Source of the DNA: Erinaceus europaeus
Taxonomy: Eukaryota > Chordata > Mammalia > Eulipotyphla > Erinaceidae
DNA: 64,000 nt
Assembly (NCBI RefSeq): GCF_950295315.1
Contig: NC_080171.1
Span: 116,183,064-116,247,063 of the forward strand
Direction of reading: 5' to 3'
A program made the translations under genes and the position numbers. Positions 21,425-32,091 of the stretch are shown in pieces; positions within the stretch are counted from its first letter, which is position 1; every line of letters begins with the position of its first letter. The notes under the pieces are model-generated. The model worked only from the letters and a program-made list of their open reading frames with translations. It searched no databases and had not been told where the DNA came from.

Positions 21425-21762
21425 TTTTTCTTTCTTTTTTTGTCTCCAGGGTTATTGCTGGGGCTCAGTGCCTGCACCACGAATCCACTGCTCCTGGAGA
21501 CCATCATTTTCCCCTTTTTGTTGCCCTTGTTTTATCATTGTTGCGGTTATTATTATTGTTGTTGATGTCATTGTTGTTGGATAGGACAGAAATAAATGGA
21601 GAGAGGAGGGGGAGAGAAAGATAGACACCTGCAGACCTGCTTCATCACTTGTGAAGTGACCCCCCCGCAGGTGGGGAGCGGGGGCTCGAACTGGGATCCT
21701 TACGCCAGTCAGTGCGCTTCGTGCCATGTGTACTTAACCCTCCGCACTACCTCCTGTCCCCA
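21425..21762 (-). mobile_element. SINE-B2
   Basis: Complete: GTCTCCAGGGTTATTGCTGG to CCTCCTGTCCCC. TTTTA-rich simple DNA precedes it. Confidence 0.9.
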
Positions 21763-22059
21763 GTTTTTCTTTTCTACCAGCTCACATTGGCTGCTGTAAA
21801 TGGGCATAAAGGGACACTAGGGAGAAGGATTCAGCATGTCAAAATTCCCTTTAAAAAGAACACTAAAATAATAATCATTATGATACACTAATCTTAGTGT
21901 ATTTAGCTTATATTGAGCCAAGTACTAACCAGAGGGAATGAAGTGTGCTGTGTTGGTTTGGACAGTCATTTACAGGAACAGAAGCCCTCCATCTACAATT
22001 TTAGTAGTTGAGGTGCAGAGAAAATGACTGAACACAAGAATGTAAAGAACTATGACTTC

Positions 22060-22185
22060 AAGGGGCCAGGGAGATAGCCTGGTGGTTATGCAAACAGACT
22101 CTCGTGCCTGAGGCTCTGAAGTCCCAGGTTCAGTCCTCTGCACCAGCATAAGCCAGAGCTGTGCAGAGCTCTGGAAAAAGTAAAT
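22060..22185 (+). mobile_element. SINE-D
   Basis: GGGGCCAGGGAGATAGCCTGG head; complete. 21763-22059 has nothing recognisable. Confidence 0.9.
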
Positions 22186-22237
22186 AACAGAAACAAACAA
22201 AAGGAAAAAGAAAAATTCTAGCTGCAGGCTATAATTC

Positions 22238-22312
22238 AGGCTTGGGATATAGCATAATGGGTATACAGAAAAAGCCTCTAATGCCTGAGCAATGCTCTGA
22301 TAAAAAATAATC
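22238..22312 (+). mobile_element. SINE-D with internal deletion
   Basis: GATATAGCATAATGGGTATAC joins directly to GAGCAATGCTCTGATAAAA. Confidence 0.75.
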
Positions 22313-22465
22313 ATTTAAGCAAAGTGTTCTATACTTGTAAAAAGAATTAGAGCTGCGATGGTAACTAATCCCTTTTGAGGATAATCAAGTGTGATTACCC
22401 TGTAATGCTTCTCCTTTCTGAACCCCGAGAACAAAAGGCTTGTGTTATTTTTACCTTTCTTTCAG

Positions 22466-22618
22466 ATGGAAAAGGGAGATGAAATTAATATTAAACAACT
22501 ATTACTGAATATGAGAAAGTACCGAATGGGACTTATTCAGACACCAGATCAACTCAGATTTTCGTATATGACTATTATAGAAGGAGCAAAATTCATAAAG
22601 GGAGGTCCAAGTATACAG
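22466..22618 (+). CDS. PTPN2: PTPN2 exon: Q-loop and end of the phosphatase domain
   Basis: Encodes 51 residues in phase 0, [11 protein letters not shown] to KGGPSIQ, after a CTTTCTTTCAG acceptor and before GTAAGG. It contains the Q-loop (QTPDQ), whose Gln positions the water that hydrolyses the phospho-cysteine intermediate, followed by the last helices of the domain ([12 protein letters not shown]). The Met at its start is an internal residue, not an initiator: the open frame continues from the previous exon through the splice junction. Confidence 0.97.
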
Positions 22619-22841
22619 GTAAGGGGCTTGTGTGTTTGTTCTTGAAAAGTGATACCTTTGTATTAAATAGGACTGACTTCAGATAACCACATGCAGCATA
22701 GTCCTTGCACCTAAGTGATAAACTTAACTGGTAATCTTACAGTTATAAAACTGAAGCTCACTTCTTTCTGTACACCTCAGCGTTACACTAAATCCCTACC
22801 TGTTAGTTTAAAGAATCCTCTTGAGAACAAGAATTCATTAC

Positions 22842-22998
22842 CGGGGGTTAGGGTGGGTGGTGCAGTGGATGAAGCATCAGCCTCAAGCATGAGGTCCCAA
22901 GTTCAATCCCCGGCAGCACATGTACCAGAGTGATGTCTGGTTCTTTCTCTCTCTCCTCCTGTCTTTCTCATGAATAAATAAGTTAAAAAAAAAAAAAA
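22842..22998 (+). mobile_element. SINE-C
   Basis: Complete with AAATAAGTTAAAAAAAAA tail. Confidence 0.92.
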
Positions 22999-23199
22999 GC
23001 ATTACTGAAAGTAAAATGTTCATGTAAAGAGGCTTTAAACATTTAACATGAAAATAAACCAAAAAAAAAAAAGTAGATACTTCTATCTCATTGAAAACAT
23101 GACTTGAGATTACAGAATATTTAGTTTATATAATATTTTATTTTATACAGTGAGCAACGTAAGTGCTTGTAAGAGACATAATGAAACCCCCCCCCCTTT

Positions 23200-23330
23200 T
23201 ATTTTTTTGGTTTTTTTTTACCAGAGCACTGCTCAGATCTGGCTTATAGTGGAACCGCGCATTGAATCTGGGATCTCAGAGCCTCAGGAATAAGAGTTTA
23301 TTTGCATAACCATTATGCTATCTCCCTCAT
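23200..23330 (-). mobile_element. SINE-D
   Basis: TTACCAGAGCACTGCTCAG to ACCATTATGCTATC. Confidence 0.88.
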
Positions 23331-23385
23331 CTCATAATGAAATTCCAACTGAGTGTTCTATGTTCTCTGGTTGATGGCTTTTCCC

Positions 23386-23505
23386 CCCCCAGAGCACTGC
23401 TCAATTCTGGCTTATAATGGTATGGGGGTTTGAACCTGGGACTTTAGAGCCTCAGACATGAGAGTCTCTTGCATAACCATTACGTTATCTACCTCTGCCC
23501 TGATG
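23386..23505 (-). mobile_element. SINE-D
   Basis: Second copy in the same orientation, CCAGAGCACTGCTCAATTC to TTACGTTATCTACC. Confidence 0.88.
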
Positions 23506-23611
23506 GTTTCATTTTCTGGAAGATATTTTTATTCCACATTTACAAAAGCTAAGCTCAGAGATTGAGTTTCAGAAAATCGTATTATGTTCTAACATGCAAA
23601 ATAGAAAGCAG

Positions 23612-23766
23612 GAGGGTTGGGGAGACAGTGTAATTGTTATACATTCTACACTAAAAGACTCTCATGCTTGATGCTCTGAGTCCCAGGTTCAGTCCCCAGC
23701 GCTACCATAAGGCAGAGTTGAGCAGTGCTCTAGTCTCTGTCTTTTCTTTGTGTATCTCTCTCTCAT
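23612..23766 (+). mobile_element. SINE-D, long form
   Basis: Extends past the usual GTGCTCT end into a TCTCTGTCTTTTCTTTG tail. Confidence 0.85.
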
Positions 23767-23780
23767 AAAACTGAAAATAG

Positions 23781-24066
23781 GGGGGAGTCGGGCTGTAGTG
23801 CAGCGGGTTAAGCGCAGGTGGCGCAAAGCACAAGGACCGGCATAAGGATCCCGGTTCGAACCCTGGCTCCCCACCTGCAGGGGAGTCGCTTCACAGGCGG
23901 TGAAGCAGGTCTGCAGGTGTCTATCTTTCTCTCCTCCTCTCTGTCTTCCCCTCCTCTCTCCATTTCTCTCTGTCCTATCCAACAACGACAACAACAATAA
24001 TAACTACAACAATAAAACAACAGGGGCAACAAAAGGGAATAAATAAATAAAATAAATATTTTTTAA
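23781..24066 (+). mobile_element. SINE-B, upstream member of head-to-tail pair
   Basis: TSD AAAACTGAAAATAG at 23767-23780 and 24067-24080; the next SINE starts exactly after the right copy. Confidence 0.95.
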
Positions 24067-24080
24067 AAAACTGAAAATAG

Positions 24081-24410
24081 GGGATCAGGTGGTAGGGCAG
24101 TGGGTTAAGCACAGGGACCAACACAAGGATCCTGGTTCAAGCCCCCGGCTCCCCACCTGCGGGGAGGGTCACTTCACAATAGGTGAAGCAGGTCTGCAGG
24201 TGTCTGTCTTTCTCTCCCCTCTGTCTTCCCCTCCTCTCTCCATTTCTCTCTGTCCTATCCAACAACAACAACAGCAATAACCACAACAATAATAAAACAA
24301 GGGCAACAAAAAAGGGGAAAAAATGGCCTCCAGTAGCAGTGGATTTGTGGGGCAGGCACTGAGCCGAGCCCCAGCAAAATAACCCTGGAGGCAAAATAAA
24401 TAAATAAATA
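24081..24410 (+). mobile_element. SINE-B2, downstream member of head-to-tail pair
   Basis: GGGATCAGGTGGTAGGGCAG head; ends ACCCTGGAGGCAAAATAAATAA. 24411-24975 is unassigned. Confidence 0.92.
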
Positions 24411-24975
24411 CAAAATATAGAAGCAAGACAGTAATAGCAGACCCCCTTTTTAAAACTAATTACATAGTAAACACTCAAATCCAAAGCCTTATAAGTAGAA
24501 AGTTTGACCTTTTTTATCCTCTTTTGCAAGTGATCAAATCAAGAGTCACACACATACAAGGCATGCACTCTACCACAAAGCTACCTCGTAAAACCAGAAT
24601 TTTTATTTAATTGCATTTGCATGTACAGTTTCACTACTCCCTTACTGACTTGTTATTTTCTCTTAGTAACTCAGTAATGATTTGCAGGCTTACAGTATGA
24701 CTACAGGAGTATTGCTGCAGGCTGCATCCACCACCAGAGTTCGTACCCCCACCCCACCCTCCACTTGAGTACCACCACTGTTTTCATAGCTTCTCCGCTT
24801 ACTGACTGTTTTGTTCAGAAAGAGAGGGGCACCACAGCCCTGGAGCTATCCCCCAGTCCATAGTACTTCCTTGTGGTGATTAACCTGGACCTCACTGATG
24901 ACAAGGCACATCTATTGATTGCACGTTCAGATGGCAGTACCTTTATGTATTGAGTTAATAAGACATTGCTAAACA

Positions 24976-25168
24976 GGCCAGGCGGTGGCACACCAGTATG
25001 CAAGGACCCAGGTTCAAACCCCTGGTCCCCATCTGCAGGGGAAAAGCTTTGCAAGCGGTGAAGCAGCTCTGCAGGTGTCTCTCTTTCTTCCTTGCTACCT
25101 CCCCTGTCTTTCTCGATTTCTCTCTGTCTCTGTCCAGTGTATAAGTAAATAAAATCTTTTTTAAAACA
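24976..25168 (+). mobile_element. SINE-A
   Basis: AGGCCAGGCGGTGGCACACC head with a short deletion; AAGTAAATAAAATC tail. Confidence 0.9.
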
Positions 25169-25518
25169 TGACTGAACATCAGTCTGTAATAAAACATCAC
25201 TACCAAATGATCTGTGTGGCTCACTTTCTATTTCACTGAAGAGGTTCTGGTCTTAGTTCAGAACAGAAATCTAAAAGATAAAAATTCAAAAATAAAAAAA
25301 GATGCAGTTCCCTGAAATATTAATCTTCACCATTACGAAGATCTGAAATTACTTTGTTAATGTTGAGACTCCTAATTGATTCTGTTTAACTATATCCTCT
25401 GAAATTATCTCATTTGACATGAGTGTGATTACCAACTTATAAATAAACTTCTTTTTCAAAAAAATTTATTATGGGGTAATAAAACACAGTATAATGTCAT
25501 AAAACATAGTATAATGTA

Positions 25519-25662
25519 TAGGGGTAGATAGTAGATTGCATAATGGTTATGCAAAGAGACTCATGCCTGAGGCTCCGAAGTCCCAGGTTCAGTCCCCCAC
25601 ACCAACATAAGCTAGAGCTGATCAGTGTTCTGGTTTAAAAAAAAAAAAGTAAATAAATAAAT
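25519..25662 (+). mobile_element. SINE-D
   Basis: Complete with AAATAAATAAATAAA tail; abuts repeat F. Confidence 0.9.
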
Positions 25663-25985
25663 AAAAATTTATTAGTGATTTAATAATGATCAACAAGATT
25701 TTGGGATAAGAGGGGTACACTTCCACATAAATTTCTACCACCAGAGTTCCATACTCCATCTCCACCATTGAAAGCTCTATTCTTTGTCCCTCTGGGAGTA
25801 CGGATCAAAGGTCTTTATGGGGTGCAGAAGGTGGGAGATCTGACTGGCTTCTGTAATTGCTTCCCTGCTGGACATGATTATTGGCAGGTCAATCCATACC
25901 CCCAAACTATTTGTATCTTTCCCTAGAGGGGCAGGGCTCTGGGGAGGTGGGGTTCCAGGACACATTAATGCCTACCTCCTTCTCT
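25663..25985 (+). repeat. Unclassified interspersed repeat F, copy 1
   Basis: Shares long stretches with 32092-32375: TTAGTGATTTAAT, AAGAGGGGTAC, CAAAGGTCTTTATGGGG and GGCTTCTGTAATTGCTTC, in the same order. Class unknown; strand is arbitrary. Confidence 0.7.
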
Positions 25986-26670
25986 TTATCTGATTTCTGG
26001 GGAGAGTTAATAGTTTTAAGGAGAAAGAAGGAAACTGCTGTACATAATGGTCGTTTGGGGAGTGCTTCCTTATCCTGTGTCTTCAGTGAACTGTCAGTTC
26101 AGTGACCTGGGTTCATGCAATTCTTTGTCTCTAATACTTTGTCCTCAAGGGGACATCTGTCCTCACTGAGCTTCATTCTTACTGTAGATGTTTATGATAT
26201 GAGTCATATTTTCAGTAATTGATTTTCATGTTAGTCTCTCTATGCACTTTCTGGAATTTACTGATAATACAGTGATTTAGAGCCTGTCAGGACAAAGGAA
26301 ATAAACACACTATTAATATTAGTACTGACACCGTAGTATACTACTAGTCAGTAAATACGTGTATCATTATAAACATAATATCAAGTATTAATTTTTAGAA
26401 ATCTCCAGTGACCTTAACCCCCTTAGATAAATATAATTCCTGCTTATCCCCAACACCAACATCATTCACCTCAAATCTTTCTGGATACAAGACCAGACAA
26501 ATACACTGTGTAACTGCTAGTATTACCACATACTTACTAGCATAGTCCCGGTATCAGTGGTAACAGTAATCCTCCCAGAGTAAGTAATTCTGTTTGGCAA
26601 TTCAGAGTTGGTGTTGTAAAATCTTTAGCTGGTAATCTGACACCAGTAGTAAAGTATGAAGTAAGTGACT
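25986..26670. other. Unassigned intron DNA
   Basis: Part up to about 26110 may continue repeat F; otherwise nothing recognised. Confidence 0.35.
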
Positions 26671-26674
26671 TTTT

Positions 26675-26822
26675 TTTTTTTTTTTGGATAGAGACATCTA
26701 GAAATTGAGAGGTAAGGAGGGGGTGAGAGAGAGAGACACTTGGCAGCCCTGCTTCACCACTTGTGAAGCTTCCTCCCTGCAGGTGGACACCAGGTGCTCG
26801 AACCCAAGTCCTTGTGAAATGA
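26675..26822 (-). mobile_element. SINE-A without head
   Basis: TTGGATAGAGACATCTAGAAA to CGAACCCAAGTCCTTGTG, then cut. Confidence 0.85.
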
Positions 26823-26888
26823 CATGCTTTCAACAAATTACAGAGGACTTGAAGTTTAATTACGTCATCTTACTGAAAGACTTCTTTT

Positions 26889-27171
26889 TTTTAAGTCCTG
26901 GGCTTGCTTTATTTATTTATTTCCTTTTGTTGCACTTGTTGTTTTATTGTTGTTGTTATTGATGTTGTCGTTGTTGGGCAGGACAGAGAGAAATGGAGAG
27001 AGATGGGGAAGACAGAGGGGGAGAGAAAGACAGACACCTGCAGACCTGCTTCACCGCCTGTGAAGCGACTCCCCTGCAGGTGGGGAGCCGGAGGCTCGAA
27101 CCAGGATCCTTATGCCGGTCTTTGCGCTTTGTGCCACATGCGCTTAACCTGCTGCACTACCACCCGACTCA
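26889..27171 (-). mobile_element. SINE-B
   Basis: Imperfect TSD: ACTGAAAGACTTCTTT before, GCTGAAGGACTTCTTT after. Confidence 0.93.
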
Positions 27172-27186
27172 AGCTGAAGGACTTCT

Positions 27187-27871
27187 TTACCGAGGGTGTG
27201 TAATGGGTGGGTAGGATGGTGTTGCAGACTGTAGGGGGGGCACTGGTCACAGCAGCAGGTGACATTTGCAGGTGTCTAGACCGATGTACTCCAGACCTCT
27301 GAGTGAGATCTCCCACCGGATTATACCTGAGTGCAGTGTTGACCCCTTGGCTTCAGGCAGCAGTGACAGGCAGCTGGTTTGGGAGCATCAGGTTGCTTAT
27401 GTGTGAGAAAGGCCAGGTCGAGTACGTCTGCTGCCCAGAGACATGGCAGAATGACAGTTGGCTTTAAAAAATGCGCTAGAGGTAGATAATCTTCCCCCAC
27501 CTGCCCTTCTATGAAGGTTTTTCTTGCTGACAGATTTTGAATTTGTTGCATATTCTGGGAAGTATTCCAGTAAGGCTTGATTTGAAGCATCATCTCATTT
27601 ATTGACACTGTTGAGGGTTGTTTTTTTTTTTTCCCCAAAATATAAGACTAAGTTACTGTAATACTGTCTCAGTGAAGAATAGTAACTTCAAAAATTGACC
27701 AGAATATATTCTGGAGACAATTGGTGCTTTCTTAAGCTGTGCAGTGTCTGGAAATGGTGAGCTCTTCAGAGATAAAGTTAATCTCAAGGCATTATAGCAA
27801 TTTGGCTAAAATTGTAACGTGACTCACACACTTCAGTGGAATCCTAGTATAGTTTGTTTCAATTAGGTTAA
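27187..27871. other. Unassigned intron DNA
   Basis: The minus-strand open frame over 27321-27638 has no recognisable similarity. Confidence 0.4.
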
Positions 27872-27886
27872 AGGATGTTAACTTTT

Positions 27887-28236
27887 TTTTTTTTTCCCTC
27901 CAGGGTTATTGCTGGGCTCGGTGCCTGCACCATGAATCCACCACTCCTGGAGGCCATTTTTTTCCCTTTTTGTTGCCCTAGTTGTTGCAGCCTCGTTGCG
28001 GTTATTATTGCCATTGTTGACGTTGCTTTGTTGTTGGATAGGACAGAGAGAAATGGAGAGAGGAGGGGAAGACAGAGAGAGAGGGGAGAGAAAGATAGAC
28101 ACCTGCAGACCTGCTTCACCGCCCGTGAAGCGACTCCCCTGCAGGTGGGGAGCCGGGGCTCGAACCGGGATCCTTACGCCGGTCCCTGCGCTTTGCGCCA
28201 CGTGCGCTTAACCCACTGCGCCACCGCCCGACTCCC
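27887..28236 (-). mobile_element. Young SINE-B2, left arm of inverted pair around the last exons
   Basis: Perfect 15-bp TSD AGGATGTTAACTTTT (27872-27886 and 28237-28251). Nearly identical, inverted, to 34114-34448; both carry AAAGCAACGTCAACAATGGC in the middle. Confidence 0.95.
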
Positions 28237-28475
28237 AGGATGTTAACTTTTATTCAGATTATTTTATTCAATTACATATTATTTATACTAATAATACATG
28301 CTTTATCATAAAGTTGTAAGTTTAAAGTATGCATACTAACATGTCCGTCCCCTTCTTTTAATCTGCCACAGGCTTTTATTAAGTTGAAAATAGAATTTCC
28401 ATTAATAAATTTTTCATTTCAGGGAGATTAAAATTTCAGCTTTTGCGTATCTCTTTGTCTCATTTCTCTACCCAG

Positions 28476-28657
28476 AAAATGTGGAAAGAACTGTCTAAAG
28501 AAGACTTACATCCTGCTTTTGATCACTCACCAGCCAGAATAATAACTGAAAAGTACAATGGCAGCAGGGTAAGCCTAGAAGAAGGAAAGACGACAGGTGA
28601 CAGACATACAGGATTATCCTCTAGAACTCAAGATCCTGTGGAGGAGAAAACAGAAAG
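28476..28657 (+). CDS. PTPN2: PTPN2 exon: start of the regulatory C-terminal region
   Basis: 182 bases encoding 60 residues plus two bases of a Ser codon completed in the next exon (phase 2 exit). The acceptor is CTCTACCCAG and the donor GTAAGC. The segment (KMWKELSKEDLHPAFDHSP onwards) lies after the catalytic domain and is less conserved than the domain exons. In TC-PTP the C-terminal region folds back to restrain activity and carries targeting signals. The exon holds a second strong donor-like sequence, AGG|GTAAGC, at 28566-28574; see the separate entry. The intron that follows is short (28658-29483). Confidence 0.96.
28566..28574 (+). promoter_or_regulatory. Cryptic 5' splice site inside a PTPN2 coding exon
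   Basis: The coding bases AGG GTA AGC (Arg-Val-Ser) form a donor-like AGG|GTAAGC with GT at 28569-28570, as good as the annotated donor AAG|GTAAGC at 28658. Use of it would drop 89 bases and shift the frame. I infer the possibility from sequence only; no transcript evidence is available. Confidence 0.5.
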
Positions 28658-28847
28658 GTAAGCTTTCTGCAATAATACATGTGAAAACAGGAGACCTTCT
28701 AAGTTTGTTGGATTGAAGTATGTATAGATCTTCCACGAATTAATGCAACTAAAAGTGTACTCAAGTAGAATATTGATGAGATTATTGATCTCAGAGCTTT
28801 CGTTCCTCTCAAGAAGCCCATAATCGATTTTGTAAGTAAAAAAAGCT

Positions 28848-29150
28848 TTTTTTTTTTTTTTTTTTTTTTGCCTCCAGGGTTATTGTTTGGTGCCTGCACT
28901 GCAAATCCACTGCTTGGGAGGCCATTTTTCCCATCTTGTTGCCCATGTTGTCGCTGCTGTTATTGTTGCCATTGCTGTTGTTGTTGGATAGGACAGAGAG
29001 AAATGGAGAGAGGAGGGGAAGACAGAGGTGGAGAGAAAGATAGACACCTGCAGACCTGCTTCACTGCTTGTGAAGTGACCCCCCCTACAGGTGGGGAGCC
29101 AGGGACTCAAAGCGGGATCCTTAATCTGCTGCGCTACCGTCCAGCCCCCT
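28848..29150 (-). mobile_element. SINE-B2
   Basis: Lies in the short intron 28658-29483, between the exon ending 28657 and the last exon; TTTTTTGCCTCCAGGGTTA to CCGTCCAGCCCCC. Confidence 0.92.
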
Positions 29151-29193
29151 AAAAAAGCATTTTTAAAACAGTAGAATGTGGATCTGCAAGATA

Positions 29194-29258
29194 GCTCACT
29201 GGGGTGGTCTTGGAGATGGCGCAGTGAACAAAGCATTAAACTCTTAATCATGAGGTAA
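29194..29258 (+). mobile_element. SINE-C 5' fragment
   Basis: GGTGGTCTTGGAGATGGCGC to AATCATGAGGT; 22 bases before it look like a SINE-E start. Confidence 0.65.
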
Positions 29259-29483
29259 AAACTGTACCAGATATCATCACTGCATTATCAGAATCCATCT
29301 CTGGACCCTTTTAGAATGTTAAGGATTTTTCCTTTTATTTATTCCACTGTTCGAATGAATTCAGCAATGCAAATAAATAGTCTCATTTTATTTTAGCTAA
29401 GGTTCTCTTTTTTAAATCTAGTTAAATCCTGCTGTTCTCATTCTCTCCCCCCCCCCTTATTTTTTATCCTTACTGATTCATAG

Positions 29484-29691
29484 TGTTCTGCGGAAGCGTA
29501 TCCGAGAGGACAGAAAAGCTATCACGGCTCAGAGAGTGCAGCAGATGAAGCAGAGGCTAAATGAGACTGAACGAAAAAGAAAAAGGTGGTTATATTGGCA
29601 GCCTATTCTCACTAAGACGGGGTTTGTATTGGTCATTTTGATTGGCACTTTGGTTGGCTGGACACTGTTTTTTCGGCAAAGTATCCTATAA
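29484..29691 (+). CDS. PTPN2: PTPN2 last coding exon of TC48, with internal TC45 donor
   Basis: After a pyrimidine-rich acceptor (GATTCATAG) the exon completes the split Ser codon and encodes VLRKRIREDRKA and the basic NERKRK-like stretch, the bipartite nuclear localisation signal. Two outcomes are visible. A donor AAAAAG|GTGGTT at 29585/29586 joins to 39661 and gives TC45. Without splicing, translation continues for 34 codons, WLYWQPILTK to FFRQSIL, ending at TAA 29689-29691. That tail contains the hydrophobic stretch (FVLVILIGTLVGWTLFF) that anchors TC48 in the ER membrane. With about 87 upstream residues outside the window, the forms would be about 416 (TC48) and 388 (TC45) residues, one more than human. 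Confidence 0.97.
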
Positions 29692-29881
29692 ATAAATTAT
29701 TTTGCCCAGCAAACTCCTGCACTGGTAGCTGACAGTTGCATTTATCACAAAGGGTCATCTGTTAGCAAACTCTTCATTCCCAGAGATATGGTGCAGTAAA
29801 ATAGACACCAACCAGATAAATATTTTCAGTCCTCAGCCTAAGATCTCAGGACACTGGCCCCAAATTGTAAATGCGATCTAA

Positions 29882-29887
29882 AATAAA
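29882..29887 (+). promoter_or_regulatory. Poly(A) signal AATAAA, first after the TC48 stop
   Basis: Canonical hexamer 191 bases after the TC48 stop codon; candidate for a short 3' UTR. Confidence 0.5.
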
Positions 29888-30667
29888 GACTTTGATGCTT
29901 GTGAAAAACTGGTAACGTTTTGCAGCTGTATTCATACATGTTAAATGTAATGTTTCATCTGAACAGACTGAGAAATCCTTTGTCACAAGGATTTATATTT
30001 GGAGGCTATCTGGATTTTTACCGGCACTTGATAAAAGCAATAAATATTGTGGTTTAATCTACCTTATTACTGGAGAGAAAACGATCTTTAATGTGTGTAA
30101 CGTATTATGTACTATTGACTTGGGCATCAATATTTTATATCCTTAACCATTTCAGGGTAAATATATTTTATATCTATTTAATCTTAATTTTGTAGTTAAA
30201 TGTACTTTTTAAAACTCAATTTGAAAAACATCTGTTACCATTAAAACAATAAATTGTGTATTGATTCAATTGTACTGGATACGTTTTCTTAAAGAGAAGT
30301 TTGATATGAGCAGGTAAAATGCTTTTAAAAAAACCAGTTTTTTATCTATATTTGCATTTCTTTATGTTTTACAGTTTTCCTAATTAAAAAAAACTTTTTT
30401 TTTTCCCTCCCTGAACTTATCTGAAGGGAAATTCTCCTTACTGGCAAAGTCAAGGACTACCTGGTCAAAACTTTGTAAAGAAGTTGGTTTCTGTAACGCC
30501 CATTATTAATACTGTTTATATTTCATGAAAAATTCAGTTGTGACTGCCCTACTTTCCAATTGGGGCAAATCATCATTTGGGAAATAAGTAGCAGTTGGTG
30601 ACCCATGATTTTAGTTTGCTAGGCTGAAGTTTTGAAATCATTTATTTTTTCAAGTTCTTCCTACTTC

Positions 30668-30673
30668 AATAAA
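30668..30673 (+). promoter_or_regulatory. Poly(A) signal AATAAA, fourth after the TC48 stop
   Basis: Canonical hexamer followed within 40 bases by a TG-rich stretch (GGTATGATGTTGTACG) of the kind found downstream of cleavage sites; candidate distal end. Confidence 0.5.
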
Positions 30674-30690
30674 TGGTATGATGTTGTACG

Positions 30691-31930
30691 AACCTTATAT
30701 TGTCCCTTTAACTTCTTCATGGCTATTTTTAAGAGTATCATTGAACGAATTTAACTACTTAGATAAGTGCTAGCTTTCTTTCATCCCAGAAGTCCAGTGT
30801 TAACTTGATCTAGACTTTCACAGAATTAAGATTTGCAGTTGCTAAAATGATGAAATCACATTCCTTCGGTGGTTTTTCAAATTATGCTTGAATTTCTAAG
30901 GGGTCACTAAGTGATAGTGGGAAGGATGGTAAGCCTTTAACCTTTACTTTCAACCAGACTATCTCTATTTTATATACTACTTAAGATTTCTGCATGAGAC
31001 TTAGTAATGATTTTAAGGGGTGATTATAATTTTTAATACTGACTGAAAACTGTTCTGAGTTGATGTGCATAGTCTTCTTCTTGAACGTGTTAAATTATGC
31101 TGGAAGTATGAAAACAGGATGTAGGTGGTTCTACATATTAAGTCAGATGTTATAACTTGTACCTGTGTCCTAATTCAGTATTACTGTGCCCTGTAACCTT
31201 TAAACGGAGAGGAGGTAAGAGGGACATTTTCTTATGTCTGTCTGCATCAAACCTGTGTTCAGGCACGGAGACCCTTACATTGCTGTTGGTTTAATATCTT
31301 TCTTTCCAGTTTGACTTGGTTTATCTTTGCCAAAATCCAGTTTGTTATTCTGTAAGTCAAATATGGGTAGATCATATTAAATTTAAGTTGAAGATAAGAT
31401 CTGCCATAAACAAAAGGTAAAGATTTTGTTTTTAAGTAACAAGTGGAGATTATGATATCCATTACCCCCCTTGTTGGGCAAATGTGCTTTACTTATTCAG
31501 TATTTCAGCTTTGTGTTCTGTCTGCTTAGACTTTAAAATAGTGGGCCCATTTCTCATGATTTAGAAAATACTTTCTATATTTTCTCTTTTCCTTTTCCAT
31601 AGTTGGTCCATCTTACTGTACATTAATAATTCTGCCATGGTCTTTTTGCCCAAACTTGTCTCTCTATGTGTATTTTGCTGAAGATATACTTGGGGGAAAA
31701 CATTCTACCAAGGAATGAGAAGGGAAAAAAAGAACTTGGTGATCTTTTTTTTTATTTACTACAGTAGCTGTGCTTAAACAGGTATATCAGAGAAAGAACG
31801 TGTAACTCTTAAGTTATTTTTATGTGCAATTCTGTTTTGCCTGGTTCCTTTTTTAAAAAATTAACTGAAATTTACACCAAGAAAAAGTGCATATTGGTTT
31901 AAAATGTACTTTATGACATGAGACACTCTT
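30691..31930. other. SINE-free single-copy DNA between the two PTPN2 ends
   Basis: No coding potential and no recognisable repeat. For TC45 pre-mRNA this is intron; for TC48 it may be an extended 3' UTR or flanking DNA. Confidence 0.5.
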
Positions 31931-31939
31931 CCATTCTAT

Positions 31940-32080
31940 CTCTTTCTTGGTCTCTCTTTTCACCAGAACACTGTCTCAGTTCTGGCTTGTGGTCATGCAG
32001 GGGATGAAATCAGGGATTTTGGGACTTCAGGCATTAAGAGATTGTTTGCATAATCATTATGCTATCTCCCCCCCCCACTT
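31940..32080 (-). mobile_element. SINE-D
   Basis: TCACCAGAACACTGTCTCAG to ATCATTATGCTATCTCCCC. Confidence 0.85.
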
Positions 32081-32091
32081 TCCCCGTTTTT

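Larger units (their letters stand above)
29692..30690 (+). other. PTPN2: Probable 3' UTR of the PTPN2 TC48 transcript
   Basis: AT-rich DNA directly after the TC48 stop, without any SINE. It contains four AATAAA signals, at 29882-29887, 30039-30044, 30248-30253 and 30668-30673. The true cleavage site cannot be chosen from sequence. SINE-free DNA continues to about 31930, so the UTR could be longer. Confidence 0.7.

Noticed and set aside
22466..22645. An independent small gene starting with the ATG at 22466
   Set aside because: That ATG is the first codon of an internal PTPN2 exon, with an AG acceptor immediately before it.
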